This document shows positions 21,914-34,289 of a DNA stretch of 64,000 nt, in pieces. Made by a program: the position numbers and the translations under genes. Under the pieces are notes generated by a model. That model did no database searches. It saw only the letters and a list, made by a program, of their open reading frames with translations, and had not been told where the DNA came from. The first letter of the stretch is position 1, and every line of letters starts with the position of its first letter. Source of the stretch: Nyssa sinensis (Eukaryota > Streptophyta > Magnoliopsida > Cornales > Nyssaceae); assembly GCA_008638375.1 (NCBI GenBank), contig CM018031.1, positions 17,350,915 to 17,414,914 on the forward strand, written 5' to 3'.

Positions 21914-24900
21914 TGTCACGACCCAAAACCCACCCTATGTGGATTAGGGGTCCGTGACCGGGTCTGCAGCCTGTGGGCCGTTCCCCTACAAAAGGATCTG
22001 AAATACTAAGTAAGGTTTTAACAAAATAATTTTATATTCATTAATATATCTTGTAGCATAATCAGGTCATCATTTAATACATGCCAAAAGAACATAAGTG
22101 TTTTTAAGTACGGATCCTCCAAAAACACAAACTGACAGGACCGTGGTGACATAGGAGATATTAAGACCTTCCAGTATTTAACATAATACAAAACTCGAAA
22201 AAAAGAGCTACCAGTGGCTAGCAGGCGTCTAAACCTCCAGAGTGCCTGAGGGTTCTCTTACTTCCTGTTGTCTTGAAAAAATATAAGAGAGAGGTGAGCT
22301 AACAAAGCCTAGTAAATAATTTCCTAACTTTAACATGGGTTAGGGTTAGTTCACAAGGATAATGAGGAAAAATAATAGATAGCCATGAAAAGAAGTCATG
22401 TATAAATATAGCCAGTCACTGAGGTACAACAATAATGACCCGAGGGTCCAAAAGAGGCATATCCCACAATATGATACAAGAAGGCAATGACAAAGTCAAT
22501 CAAATGGGATCTAGCCTATCATGATGAATCGCTGCCATGAACAAAACGTTAGCTAATCAAAATATATCATGTTTGCAATAATATGATCATTCACAGGGCA
22601 TAAAACATGGTCATTCAACGAATACAAGAATAAATCATCATCGAGTTCTAATAACTCAGAAATGCGTGAATCACCCGAGGCCCGGCATACCCCACTAAAA
22701 CGCATACTCAGATCCGCCTCGATTTCTCGGGCTCTCTGAAAAGCGTTAGAGCTCTTTTCTCGTAGGTCTCGAAGGGCATATAAGACCCCAAAGGGTCTTT
22801 CCCCCACTCAATCTGTGAATAGATAGGCCATTGTGATTGAGCACAACCCCAGGTACATACCAAATATTATGATCAATAAAATTTCACACGGGATGTACAA
22901 CAATGCAAAACAATTAATATCACAATCAACGAGTTATGAAGTGTGTGAAATAACAAGATTTCTATTAATAGGATATATCACAAGATCTGGATATGGTATT
23001 CATGATAATACAATGATGCTCAAGTATCAGTGATCAAATTCACAATGATGTAAGTAAACAAGTCAAATCCAAAGAACAGGCATAATCGATAACCACAAGT
23101 CAATTGACTTCAGATCAAGTACATTAGGTAGTGATAGAGTACAAATTTGGCAGCATATGAAAATAAGTGTGACTGGCTAGGAATAAACCATATTAAAGCA
23201 TCAAAATTACTTACCTCAAAAATAGCTTTCAGCAGTTCTATTAATTTAAATCTCCTTCTCCTTTCCCTTGGAGGTTCCTACAAATCAAAAATTTAATTTT
23301 TATTAACTCATCTCAATTTAGTTAGGTCGATGTTAACGCTCGTGATTTATTTTAACTCCCTCAACATTATTTAACTATACTCTTAAGGTTGCCAAATTTA
23401 TTACATCGGCCTTCAAAGTGTTTTATTTGGTTAAACAGACTCCATCGTTGAGTCCGGAACGTCTAAGAAAATAAATTTAGGTCTTTGCGGCTTTTTATTT
23501 GGCTTTGGGTGCCCCCAAGGGCAAAATGGTAATTTCATGTTTTATAGGACTTAATTTTTTAGAACCCCGGTTGACAAAATGGACCTCACCATTGGGTCCA
23601 GAATGTCTGAAATAGTCAAAATACACTATTTGTTTAATTAATTTGGACATTGGGACATTTACCAATTTTTAAATTAATTAATTTAATTTAATATTTTCTG
23701 TATAATATATATATATATTCGATGGCGTTTCTAGCAGGCGAGAATTGGGTGGCACAGTGGTTAAGTGTCACCCCCCCACCTTTTGGTCATGGGTTCGATT
23801 CGGCAGAACAGCAGCTGCCCCATTTTTTTTCAAAGCATTCCCAGTCCAAACAGCAGATAGCGAGCTTATCCATGGATAAGCTATCCTCTTCCAAACAGGT
23901 GCATCAAACTTATGGCTTACACTTGTAACCAAACAACCTCTATACCATTTAAATAAAATAATCCGATCCCCAAACAATGCCGTTTCAATAATGCGGTGTC
24001 CCAGTCTACGAGTCAACACGTGTCTGAGTCAACACAATGGGTTAATTCACCTCGGTCAAGACTGATCGAGTCAAATCCGAGTCGACTCAGCGGGGTCTCC
24101 TTTTTCCTTGCTCCACCCACTGTGTTGCCCTAATTTCAGAAATTTTAAACGTTCAATTTTGTGAGTTTTAGAGAGGTGGTTCTCTCTATTTTTGACTCCA
24201 ATGTTTTCCTAGATCACCAACATAAAATTTGACATTGGTTTGGGAGGTCAAATTAGGCTAAAAAGGGTGAATTTCACTTCACGTACCCCACAATTTTTAG
24301 GTTGGCAAATGGCCGTTTCTCCATAAAATTTCATGAGGTTTGGCTTGATGTGATCCTTGAGTTGTGGGGTTTCAAAATACATTCTAAAAACAAGGTTTGA
24401 AGCTCTGTGGGTGGAATTGGGTTATGAACCCGCGACCTGCAACTCCTTTTTTCATGGTCTTTTCCTAAGCTTCTAGGTCACGGCCTAGCATTTTTGAAAC
24501 CCTCCTAGGGTATATTTTGGGTCCCAAGTGAAAAAACCTAGTTTCTTTTTGGTCAGTTCAAACTTACTACAAGAGAGGCCCATCAATGGCGACTCTTCAT
24601 GGGTCTTGGATTCTAAGCCCTTTAGGTTAGTTTCTTTCCATCCTCTCCCATTTTAAGATGCATGCATGTAAATTATAAGGCTTAATAAACCGAAACAACA
24701 CAAGAAAATTTCAAAAAGAACATTTCAACTTATGGTGTTCTTATACCTTCTCGACAGTGGCTGCTTCTCAACTCGTGGCTCAACTTGGTCCTTTCAAATC
24801 AGCTTAGTCTCCTCCTTCCTCGTGCACCTCCGAATGAACACACACATGCATGTACACACATACACACACACACTCTTTCACTCACACATACGAGACCTCA

Positions 24901-25343
24901 CACACTCACATGCACTCATGGCTTTTCACCCATCGAGTAACCCACGCACACACTATCTGATCTTACAGCACACAACACTTACGTGTTTTCACAAACCTCT
25001 CTCTATCTCATACCCTCTCTCTAGCCAAGAACCATATGCACACACTTACACTATTATAGACCTAACACCATTATCACACACACAGGTCATCATGCACCTT
25101 GTTTGCACAGCACAATGCTAACAGTACACTCACTGCCTTGAGTTGATCACACACCACCCTCCCCCACTCTTTCCCTAGTCTATACACCTATACCCTACAC
25201 ATCATAATTTAGGTGTATAAATACATATATATATATATATATGGGTTTAAAATCTACATACATTTTAATTGGTGGGAGTGTTGGTCTAATGAGGCGCTGC
25301 CACCTCATTTTTTTTATTCAAAATTTAGACTTTAATCAATTTA

Positions 25344-25374
<31 letters not shown>

Positions 25375-25874
25375 CTTATGTGTAATAAAGTACAAAAGTA
25401 CTTGTGTCCCACTTGGTAAATTTTTAGGTGCTTAGAATCTTCCTCTACTTGGTTAAGGGTTCAAATCCCCTTGGCCTCATTTTTGGCATTTTTTCCTCAT
25501 TTTGGGCTTATGCCTTGTTTGGCTAGCGTAGATTTCTATTTTGACTATTTCCTTAATATTCCCTTTTCTATTGTTCATTTTACGAAGCTGTTTCTTCTGG
25601 TCACTTCCTATGTCGGTTAGCTTCGATGTCGAATGCCTTGTGTCGGTTATTATTTCCTTGTGTATTCTGTAACTTGTCAATTCGAATTCTTGTAGTGTTA
25701 AAATTAGGCTATGATGACTAAATTAAGCCTTTTCCTCTTGACGTATTGAATTATTTTATTGGTCTATTGTGATTATCGAGAAAATTTTTGATTAATTTCC
25801 TTAATTATTCGTTATCTTGTTTCTAGTAAATAATTAGTGAACTAATTATTAATTAATTAGGTCGGGGTGTTACA
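21914..25874. mobile_element. lone long LTR-like element, 4.0 kb, TSD TAGTA
   Basis: It starts TGTCACGACCC and ends GGGGTGTTACA, with perfect TAGTA duplications at 21,909-21,913 and 25,875-25,879. It belongs to the same family as 7,424-10,362 but lies in the opposite orientation. The block at 23,583-23,625 is the reverse complement of 8,870-8,910, and the terminal sequences correspond in reverse. There is no coding capacity. It contains CA-rich and AT microsatellites (24,840-24,920, 25,080, 25,226-25,242, 25,353-25,373) and a tRNA-like stretch near 23,750. It is best read as a solo LTR nested in the 20,845-38,288 insert. Confidence 0.87.
23750..23930 (+). mobile_element. possible tRNA-derived SINE fragment
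   Basis: GGTGGCACAGTGGTTAAGTG resembles a pol III A box. GGGTTCGATTC about 35 bp later resembles a B box. A T-rich run follows at 23,823. No target duplication or clear tail was found, so it may simply be part of the LTR. Confidence 0.35.
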
Positions 25875-25879
25875 TAGTA

Positions 25880-26046
25880 AATCAAACTAAATGTATCAGA
25901 ATGTGTGTGTGAGATAGATCCAATCCAAAGTCACCAAGTGTTTACCAATCCTTGCCATATAAGTATATATGTGAGAGTCATGCGGAATAAGATAGCCTTT
26001 AATTACCTTTAACCAGAAGTAAACACGTTTTTCAATGGTCACAAGG
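25880..26046. other. flank between solo LTR and CACTA element
   Basis: This continues the 20,845 insert. Joined across the CACTA element it reads '...ggtcacaagg' then 'cttaaggact...', with AGG duplicated. No gene is seen. Confidence 0.6.
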
Positions 26047-26061
26047 CACTACAACAAAATG

Positions 26062-26412
26062 GACTATTAGCGACGCTCATGTGCGTCAGCTAATAGTCCA
26101 AATGGGCGTCGCTAAAAGTATTTAGCGACGCACACACGTGCGTCGCTAAGGCGTCACAAAAAGTGGCGTCGCTAATACTATTAGCGACGCTCAAAACCGT
26201 CGGCGTCGCTAAAAGTGCATATTAGCGACGCCCATGGAGCGTCGCTAATAATTGGATCCATGCGTCGCCAATAATACCCAAGAACGTTTTGAGCGTCGCA
26301 AAAATCACTTTTAGCGACGCACAGGGGGCGTCGCTAAAAGTGATTTTTGTCGATTTTTAAATTAAAATCAGACTTTTAGCGACGCTACGGTGTGCGTCGC
26401 TAAAAGTGTTTT
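26062..26412. repeat. CACTA subterminal hairpin array, 3' side
   Basis: Six or so palindromic units of the form TTAGCGACGC-(loop)-GCGTCGCTAA, some separated by CTATTAG or AAAAGTG. Such subterminal repeats are the binding sites of the TNPA-type protein in En/Spm. The region is much richer in CpG than its surroundings. Confidence 0.9.
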
Positions 26413-26862
26413 TTTTTTTTTTTCAACACTATCTGCTTTGTTTTAATATATTTTTGTTCCTGTTTAAACCTGTATCAATCATCCATCCTGATATATAATA
26501 AAATCCAAGCATTCTGAAATGATCAATATTTTGAAACAGAAAAATACATTCATATATATATATATATATTAAACTAATTATGTACAATTGTAAATGTATC
26601 ATTCATCACTAAATAGAAAAATTAAAAATTGTGTCCAAAATGTTACTACAGATGTCCATGAAAATAAAAAATAAAAATAACAAGTTCCGATGCAAAACAT
26701 AAAGACGGCGCCGCGACAATAATCCCCGATCAATCTGAAATAAAGATCAAACGACATATATTAGAACAATTATTAAATATATATGAACATAGAATGTGAA
26801 TTGTTTTTTGTTTTTTTTTTTTTGCATGCATAAATAATAAGAACGACATAAAGTAGCATAAG

Positions 26863-28966
26863 TCTATTTTATCATTTGTGAGGTGTGTGAGGTGGTTTCG
26901 GTGCAGTTAGGCCGATATCCGGCATTTTGGTCTGTCAAAACCCCAAAATGGGCCTTTTTGAGGCTGAAACTTGCATAACTTTCAAACCGGGCATCGGAAC
27001 CGAGTGTCGTAAGTTCGTGCAAGTCTATTTTATCATTTGTGAGGTGTGTGAGGTGGTTTCGGTGCAGTTAGGCCGATATCTGGCATTTTGGTCTGTCAAA
27101 ACCCCAAAATGGGCCTTTTTTAGGCTGAAACTTGCATAAGTTTCAAACCGGGCATCGGAACCGAGTTCCGTAAGTTTGTGCAAGTCTATTTTATCATTTG
27201 TGAGGTGTGTGAGGTGGTTTCGGTGCAGTTAGGCCGATATCCGGCATTTTGGTATGTCAAAACCCCAAAATGGGCCTTTTTTAGGCTGAAACTTGCATAA
27301 GTTTCAAACCGGGCATCGGAACCGAGTGTCGTAAGTTCGTGCAAGTCTATTTTATCATTTTTGAGGTGTGTGAGGTGGTTTCGGTGTAGTTAGGCCGATA
27401 TCCGGCATTTTGGTCTGTCAAAACCCCAAAATGGGCCTTTTTGAGGTTGAAACTTACATAAGTTTCAAACCGGGCATCGGAACCGAGTGTCGTAAGTTCG
27501 TGCAAGTCTATTTTATTATTTTTGAGGTGTGTGAGGTTGTTTCGGTGCAGTTAGGCCGATATCCGGCATTTTGGTCTGTCAAAACCCCAAAATGGGCATT
27601 TTTTAGGCTGAAACTTGCATAAGTTTCAAACCGGGCATCGAAACCGAGTTCCGTAAGTTCGTGCAAGTCTATTTTATCATTTGTGAGGTGTGTGAGGTGG
27701 TTTCGGTGCATAAGTTTCAAACCGGGCCTTTTTTAGGCTAAAACTTGCATAAGTTTCAAACCAGGCATCGGAACCGAGTTCCGTAAGTTCGTGCAAGTCT
27801 ATTTTATCATTTGTGAGGTGTGTGAGGTGGTTTCGGTGCAATTAGGCAGATATCCGGTATTTTGGTCTGTCAAAACCCCAAAATGGGCCTTTTTTAGGCT
27901 GAAACTTGCATAAGTTTCAAACCGGGCATCGGAACCGAGTTCCTTAAGTTCGTGCAAGTCTATTTTATCATTTGTGAGGTGTGTGAGGTGGTTTCGGTGC
28001 AATTAGGCCGATATCCGGCATTTTGGTCTGTCAAAACCCCCAAATGGGCCTTTTTGAGGCTGAAACTTGCATAAGTTTCAAACCGAGCATCGGAACCGAG
28101 TGTCAGTAAGTTCGTGCAAGTCTATTTTATCATTTGTGAGGTGTGTGAGGTGGTTTCGGTGCAGTTAGGCCGATATCCGGCATTTTGGTCTGTTAAAACC
28201 CCCAAATGGGACTTTTTGAGGCTGAAACTTGCATAAGTTTCAAACCGGGCATCGGAACCGAGTTCCGTAAGTTCGTGCAAGTCTATTTTATCATTTGTGA
28301 GGTGTGTGAGGTGGTTTCGGTGTAATTAGGCTGATATCCGGCATTGTGGTCTGTCAAAACCCCAAAATGGGCCTTTTTTTGGCTGAAACTTGCATAAGTT
28401 TCAAACCGGGCATCGGAACCGAGTTCCGTAAGTTCGTGCAAGTCTATTTTATCATTTGTGAGGTGTGTGAGGTGGTTTCAGTGCAGTTAGGCCGATATCC
28501 GGCATTTTGGTCTGTTAAAACCCCCAAATGGGACTTTTTGAGGCTGAAACTTGCATAAGTTTCAAACCGGGCATCGAAACCGAGTTCCGTAAGTTCGTGC
28601 AAGTCTATTTTATCATTTGTCAGATGTGTGAGGTGCTTTCGGTGCAATTAGGCCGATATCCGGCATTTTGTTCTGTCAAAACCCCAAAATGGGCCTTTTT
28701 TTGGCTGAAACTTGCATAAGTTTCAAACCGGGCATCGGAACCGAGTTCCGTAAGTTCGTGCAAGTCTATTTTATCATTTGTGAGGTGTGTGAGGTGGTTT
28801 CGGTGTAATTAGGCCGATATCCAGCATTTTGGTCTGTCAAAACCCCCAAATAGGCCTTTTTGAGGCTGAAACTTGCATAAGTTTCAAACCGGGCATCGGA
28901 ACCGAGTTCCGTAAGTTCGTGCAAGTCTATTTTATCATTTTTGAGGTGTGTGATGTGTCTTCGGTG
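26863..28966. repeat. 161-bp satellite-like tandem array, ~13 copies, inside the CACTA element
   Basis: 'tctattttatcatttgtgag' starts at 26,863, 27,024, 27,185, 27,346, 27,507, 27,668, 27,798, 27,959, 28,121, 28,282, 28,443, 28,604, 28,765 and 28,926. The step is 161 bp except for one 130-bp and one 162-bp unit. The units are nearly identical and each holds an inverted pair CATTTTGG/CCAAAATG about 12 bp apart. Short open frames appear on both strands by repetition and are not genes. The array lies just past the stop of the Transposase_24-type gene (minus strand), in its 3' region. Confidence 0.96.
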
Positions 28967-29013
28967 CATTTTTTATAAATAATAAATCCAAAAAAGTATA
29001 TAATTTTAAAAAC

Positions 29014-30487
29014 TTACCAAGGTTGTGAAGAGTCACGCTGTTGGCTGATCATCGTTTGCAAAAGAGTCTGTATCTCGGCATATCGCTCCTCGAGGCTATC
29101 TAGTCTCTGGCGCAGCACTACATTCTCTTGTTGAACTGCCGCCGTAGCTGAGTGTGCCCTAGCATCACTCTCAAAGGACGATGTCGTCGGCGCCATCCCA
29201 GTCCCTAAGCCACGCACATAGCCACGCCTCTTGCCCAGAACAGTCTCCCGTATCTGGTCATCGGTCGGCGGATCCTGACCCTCAGGTGTCGGCTGATCAC
29301 GCAGCCGGACCATCTCCTCCTATAAAAACATAAATACATGTTACTACTTTTATAACTTTAGATTAATATTAAATTAGTAATACTATAGCAAGTTACATAA
29401 AAACTTACATAAAGCCGCTGTGCTTCAGGCCCAGCCCAACCCTTATTGGGGTTGTAGTGTGTCCTGTGCCACAAATCAATGGGGCTGGGTGGTGCACCGG
29501 TGTCCTGGTCTCGCTGGAGCAAATAAATAGTAGCTTATGAAGAGTGATTTCATGAATAGATTATACAATAAGAACTTGATACATTTATTAACTTACCATA
29601 TCATGCCTATACTGTACAAAAGAACGTGATCCACCACAGTGGGTCACCTTCTGCTTGCTTCTACTCTCGCTATTCTTCCTACTTAGTTCCTACACTTGGC
29701 CAAAACAAAGAAGGTTAGTATAAATGATACTGATTTAAACCAGACAACAAAAGTAATTTGAACAATTTTTACCTGGAATGTATCACTTGCGAACCGGTCG
29801 CACAGTAACATCCAATCCTCAACCGTCACCCCCCTATAGGGTCTATCACGGGGCTCTCTACCGGCTGCCACCTCCACCTCGTAGTGCATGTGCAGACGGT
29901 GTCGATAGTCCCTGAAACGGACTCCCAGGTAACGATCCACAGCCTTCGCTACGTGAGGTAGGTGGAGATCGACGTCAAACTTCTCCTGTAAAGCATGTCA
30001 TTGTCAAAACATTACGGCATTAGAAATGTTAAAATTTAGTTCAACACAATAATAAAAGACATACCAGGATCTGCGCATGAATAGCGTGTAGATCCTCCTG
30101 AGTGACCTGACTCCAGTCAGTAATATGGAGTGGGGCGCGTAGTCGGGAAATGATGCCGACCTCTGTAATGAACTGCTGTGCCCACCCACCAACGGGCTTC
30201 AGCAAGCCCTCAGGTATCTCAATCCGGAGTCGCGCACCCCCTGCTGCCTCCATCTGTGTCTGCAAACTCTGATTCTTCGACCTACCACGCCCTCGTCTAG
30301 CACTGGTGGTGGCCGAAGCTTTAGAAACAATAAAATAGAAACAATTAGTACCATATTTATATAAGCATTAATACAAAATGGAACTATCCATACCATCAAT
30401 GTCAGGATCAGTCGATCCTCCAGTGGAAGGGGAAGGGGTCGATGGGTCCACCGGGGCTGCGCGTCTACGTGATCCTGGTCCAACCAT
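29014..30487 (-). CDS. Transposase_24 (PF03004, Ptta/En/Spm) type protein, six exons
   Basis: Predicted exons: 30487-30394, 30318-30065, 29985-29773, 29689-29597, 29513-29409 and 29319-29014. All introns begin GT and end AG, and phases join without shift. Together they give 1,065 nt, 354 residues and a TAA stop after SSQPW. The N-terminus reads MVGPGSRRRA, then a Pro/Ser linker and a basic ARRGRGRSKNQ patch. The middle has VAKAVDRYLGVRFRDYRHRLH and RPYRGVTVEDWMLLCDRF. A later WHRTHYNPNKGWAGPEAQRLY block is typical of plant Transposase_24 proteins. The C-terminus (ENVVLRQRLDSLEERYAEIQ) is a coiled coil, likely for oligomerisation. By analogy with TNPA it may bind the subterminal hairpins, but that is inference. 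The start ATG lies about 117 bp downstream of the TNP2-type stop. No lesion was seen. Confidence 0.85.
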
Positions 30488-30603
30488 ATCTAAAACAAAA
30501 GTTTAAAAGTAAATTCCATTACATCATAAAAATTAAAATCCATTACAGCATAAAATTGAATATCCATTACACTTGATCTTACCACATGTAACACCTATTA
30601 CAA

Positions 30604-33600
30604 TTACTCATCTGAGTTTGTATCATCATCTGAACTTGAATTTTCTTCAGTCTCGGTACAATACTCTAACAATGTATCATCATCAAAATCACTTTCCTCG
30701 TCATCATCATCATTAATGAACGCTGCATCCCTCGGATCTAATTGTGTGGTATTGGTGACGTCGGAAGCTACGACATGAATTGGTTCTACATCAGTTCTAT
30801 TCAACCGATACGAACTAACATCTTCCTGATCATGCCGCACAACACCATCGTGTGCAGTTTGAGACTCTTCTTGTAGTGCCTCCTCAATCCTCTCCAACTC
30901 TTCATCTCCCTCGCCAACTTCTAGGACATCATAAACATTTCTAGTTTTTATTTTTTGGACAACATGCCAATCACCTCTTATTTTTGTGTCCTTCAAATAA
31001 AAAACTTGTTTTGCAACTGATGCCAAAACATACGGATCATCTTTAAATGCCGTACGTGACGTATTAACACTTATGAAGTGCTTATCAATCTGCATTCCAG
31101 TCTTCTTATTAGTTACATCCCACCAATCACATTTAAAAATATATACAGAATGACCGTAACAATAATGCAACTGTATGATGTCTTTTAAAACACCATAGTA
31201 CTCTACAGTTTGTCCTCCGTCACCATCTCCTTCAACAAGGACCCCGCTATTCTGTGTTCGTCGGATGACCTCACGTTCCCTCGTGTGAAATCGAACACCA
31301 TCAACAATTAAACCGGTGTAGCGGGATATTCTTTGATCAGGACCACATGCCAAGGAATATAATTGATCGTACGCCTCAGGAGATTGTTGGTGGCGTAATA
31401 GTTTCATCTATTAATTCAGTACAAGTACAAAATTATCACTATACAAATGCATTAACTAATACAATTACAATTAATTGAAACATATTCTTACGTGATCTCC
31501 GAACCACTTTGGAAACAAATTTTTCTGTCTTTGCTCCAGATCAGAACTTGATACATGTTCTCTCTGAAGCTCGAGCGTATGCTCACTGCATAAGATGAAA
31601 TATGTTATATATAACTTACATTTGTATATTAACGTAGTATTGCAATGATTTCAATAAACTTACTTAAAATATGGCAATGTCTCCTCGCAGTTGTTGAGCA
31701 CGGTGTAGTGGGCTCTTTCCAAGTCTTGAGGATGACACCATTCATATATACGGGCACCTATTGGCCGCACAGTCTGATTAAACACCGCAAGGCCAGTTCG
31801 TTGTTGCCCTGGACATGTATCAGCATTTCGCTCTTGACGATTAAACCTTGTCTCAATATCTTCAAGATGCATAGAGCAGAAGGTGAGACATTCAGCATCA
31901 ATGTAAGCCTCAGCAATTGACCCTTCCAGTCGTGCTCTGTTATGCACATATTGCTTCAATGTGTGCAAATATCTGTTTTGATAATTAATCAGTTATAGAT
32001 TAAAATAGTTAGGATGGATAGATAACACAATTGACAAAAGTAAATGTACCTTTCTATTGGATACATCCAACGGTATTGGACAGGTCCGCCAATTTTTGCC
32101 TCATGAGGCAAATGCACCGCTAAGTGGACCATGATATCGAAGAAAGCTGGAGGGAAAATCTGTTCCAACTTGCAGAGGATCACGACAACATCCCTTTCGA
32201 GCTTGTCAAGTACTTGCACATTCAACGTCTTCGCACATAATTCTCTAAAGAAGCAACCCAACTCAGTTATTGTAGTCGAAATGTGATCGGTGAGATACCC
32301 ACGTAGTGCAACTGGAAGAAGTCGTTGTAAAAGGACATGGCAGTCATGGCTCTTCAATCCGGATATTTTCCCATCTATAACATTTACACACCGAGATATA
32401 TTCGATGCGTATCCATCTGGGAACTTCACCGATTTAAACCACTCGCAAATCCTCATTCTCTCTGCGGATGATAACGTATACTGTGCTGGAGGCACGATAT
32501 ATTTATCACCACTACGTATTAAGTGCAGCTCTTTCCTTATTCCCAGCTCCTGCAAGTCCAACCGGGCTTTAACACTATCTTTTGTCTTCCCTTCAATGTT
32601 CATTACAGTTCCCAGCACATTATCACATATGTTTTTCTCGATGTGCATCACATCCAAATTGTGCTTCAACTTAAGAGTCTCCCAGTACGGCAAATCAAAA
32701 AATATGCTCTTCTTCGTCCAATTTAAGTTCACATCAGTACGCTTCCTCTTCTTACTACCCGGTATCTTCCCAAACCTCACTGGTTGGATGACTGCCAATT
32801 GCGCTAACACGTCTTTGCCAGACAACAATGGAGGTGGCAATCTGCGCTCAATTTGTCCATCAAATAGATGCTTCTGCCGATTTCGCCAGCCATGCGATGG
32901 CGGTAGAAAACGACGATGGCCCATGTAACATATTTTCCTCCCATTTGACAAATGTAGGGAACATGCATCCTTATTGCAAACTGGACATGCCAGATACCCC
33001 TTAGTGCTCCACCCAGACAAGTTCCCGTATGCTGGAAAGTCATTTATGGTCCAAAGTAACGCGGCATGCAATTGAAATGTCTCATTCTTAGAGACGTCGT
33101 ATGCCTCCACTCCCACCTCCCACAATTCCTTCAACTCGTCCACTAAAGGACGCAAGTACACATCAATTTCATTACCAGGAGACTTCGGCCCTGGAATAAG
33201 CAACGACATGTAGATAAATGGTTCTTTCATGCATTTCCACGGTGGCAAGTTATACGGCACAAGCAACACCGGCCACATGCTGTAGGCATTACTCATGTCA
33301 CCGAACGGGTTGAAACCGTCGCTAGCCAGCCCAAGTCGTACATTACGCGGCTCATTTGCAAACCATTCGTGATTTGTATCAAACTCAGCCCAAGCTTGTG
33401 AATCTGCCGGATGCCTACATACATTTTCCTCAGCAACACGCTTCTCCTTATGCCACCGCATATCTTCTGCCGTCTTCTGAGACATGTACAACCTTTGTAG
33501 CCTCGGTTTTAAGGGAAAATATCTAAGCACCTTGTGCGGAATTGTCTTCTTCTTTCCTTCATTCAGCTTGTACCTGGGTTCGTGGCACACCGTACACTCC

Positions 33601-34289
33601 TTCAATTGTTCAGTCTCCTTCCAAAATAACATGCAATCGTTTTTGCAAGCATGTATGGGAATATACCCGAGGCCCAAATCTCTTAATATTCTTTTCGCCT
33701 CGTAATATGAGTTCGGAAGAGTTTCCCCAGTAGGCAGCACTGCTTTAATCAATTCAATGGCCATAGTAACTGATTTGTTACTCCAACGGTTGATGGTCTT
33801 AAGATGAAGGAGTTTCACGAGAAAGTCCAGTTTGGAAAACTTATCACAACCCGGGTATAACGGCTGCCTTGCTTCCCTCAACAACGACTCAAACGCGGTC
33901 GATGGTCCCGTGTCACTCCTGTGACTACTCGCCCCAGTTGTAGCCCCCTACAAGTCTGCCAGCATTTGTGGCAAGCCTTCATAACCAACCCCAACATTAT
34001 CACCAAAGTCAACATCGTCGTCTTCTTCTTCATCATCAAATACCACTCGTACGTCACGGCGTTCCCCGTGAAATTCCCAACACGTATACCGCTTGTCCAT
34101 CCCGTGTTCGAGTAGGTGCTCTTTGACCTCATCTATGTGCATATAATCCCTATTATTGCACCTCCTACATGGACATCTTATCCTATTTCTCCCATCTGCA
34201 GATGCACGAGCAAACTCAATAAAATCTTTGATCCCCTTCACATACCCTGGCAAATGCCTGCCCCTCAAGTCCATCCAACTCTTATCCAT
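30604..34289 (-). CDS. TNP2-type CACTA transposase, four exons, one in-frame TAG
   Basis: Predicted exons: 34289-32050, 31972-31664, 31585-31492 and 31407-30604. All use GT..AG and the phases are consistent, giving 1,149 codons including the stop. The N-terminus (MDKSWMDLRG...CPCRRCNN...HLLEHGMDK) is the Transposase-associated domain PF13963. The Tnp2 domain (PF02992) follows, with LASDGFNPFG near residue 320, INDFPAYGNLSGW and LDVMHIEKNICDN. The acidic residues in these are candidates for the catalytic triad. Next come a DUF4218-like part (FFRELCAKTLNV to MYPIER/YLHTLKQYV) and a DUF4216-like part in exon 4 (YYGVLKDIIQLHY...FKCDWWD), ending in an acidic tail. A single TAG at 33950-33948 breaks an otherwise continuous frame between the first two domains, so the copy is probably inactive unless read through or spliced around. 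Confidence 0.9.
33948..33950 (-). other. in-frame TAG in the transposase gene
   Basis: The frame before it ends GLPQMLADL and continues after it with GATTGASSHRSDTG and then LLREARQPLYPGC, with no shift. It is the only break in 1,149 codons. Confidence 0.9.

Noticed and set aside
25400..25500. Second tRNA-like stretch (GGGTTCAAATCCCC) as a SINE
   Set aside because: A B-box-like string only; no convincing A box, tail or target duplication.
26927..28969. Many 60-70-codon frames on both strands with near-identical proteins
   Set aside because: They are by-products of the 161-bp satellite; no start context or conservation beyond the repeat.
32290..32928. 212-codon open frame on the plus strand
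   Set aside because: It is the shadow of the transposase gene, whose minus-strand frame has clear domain motifs.
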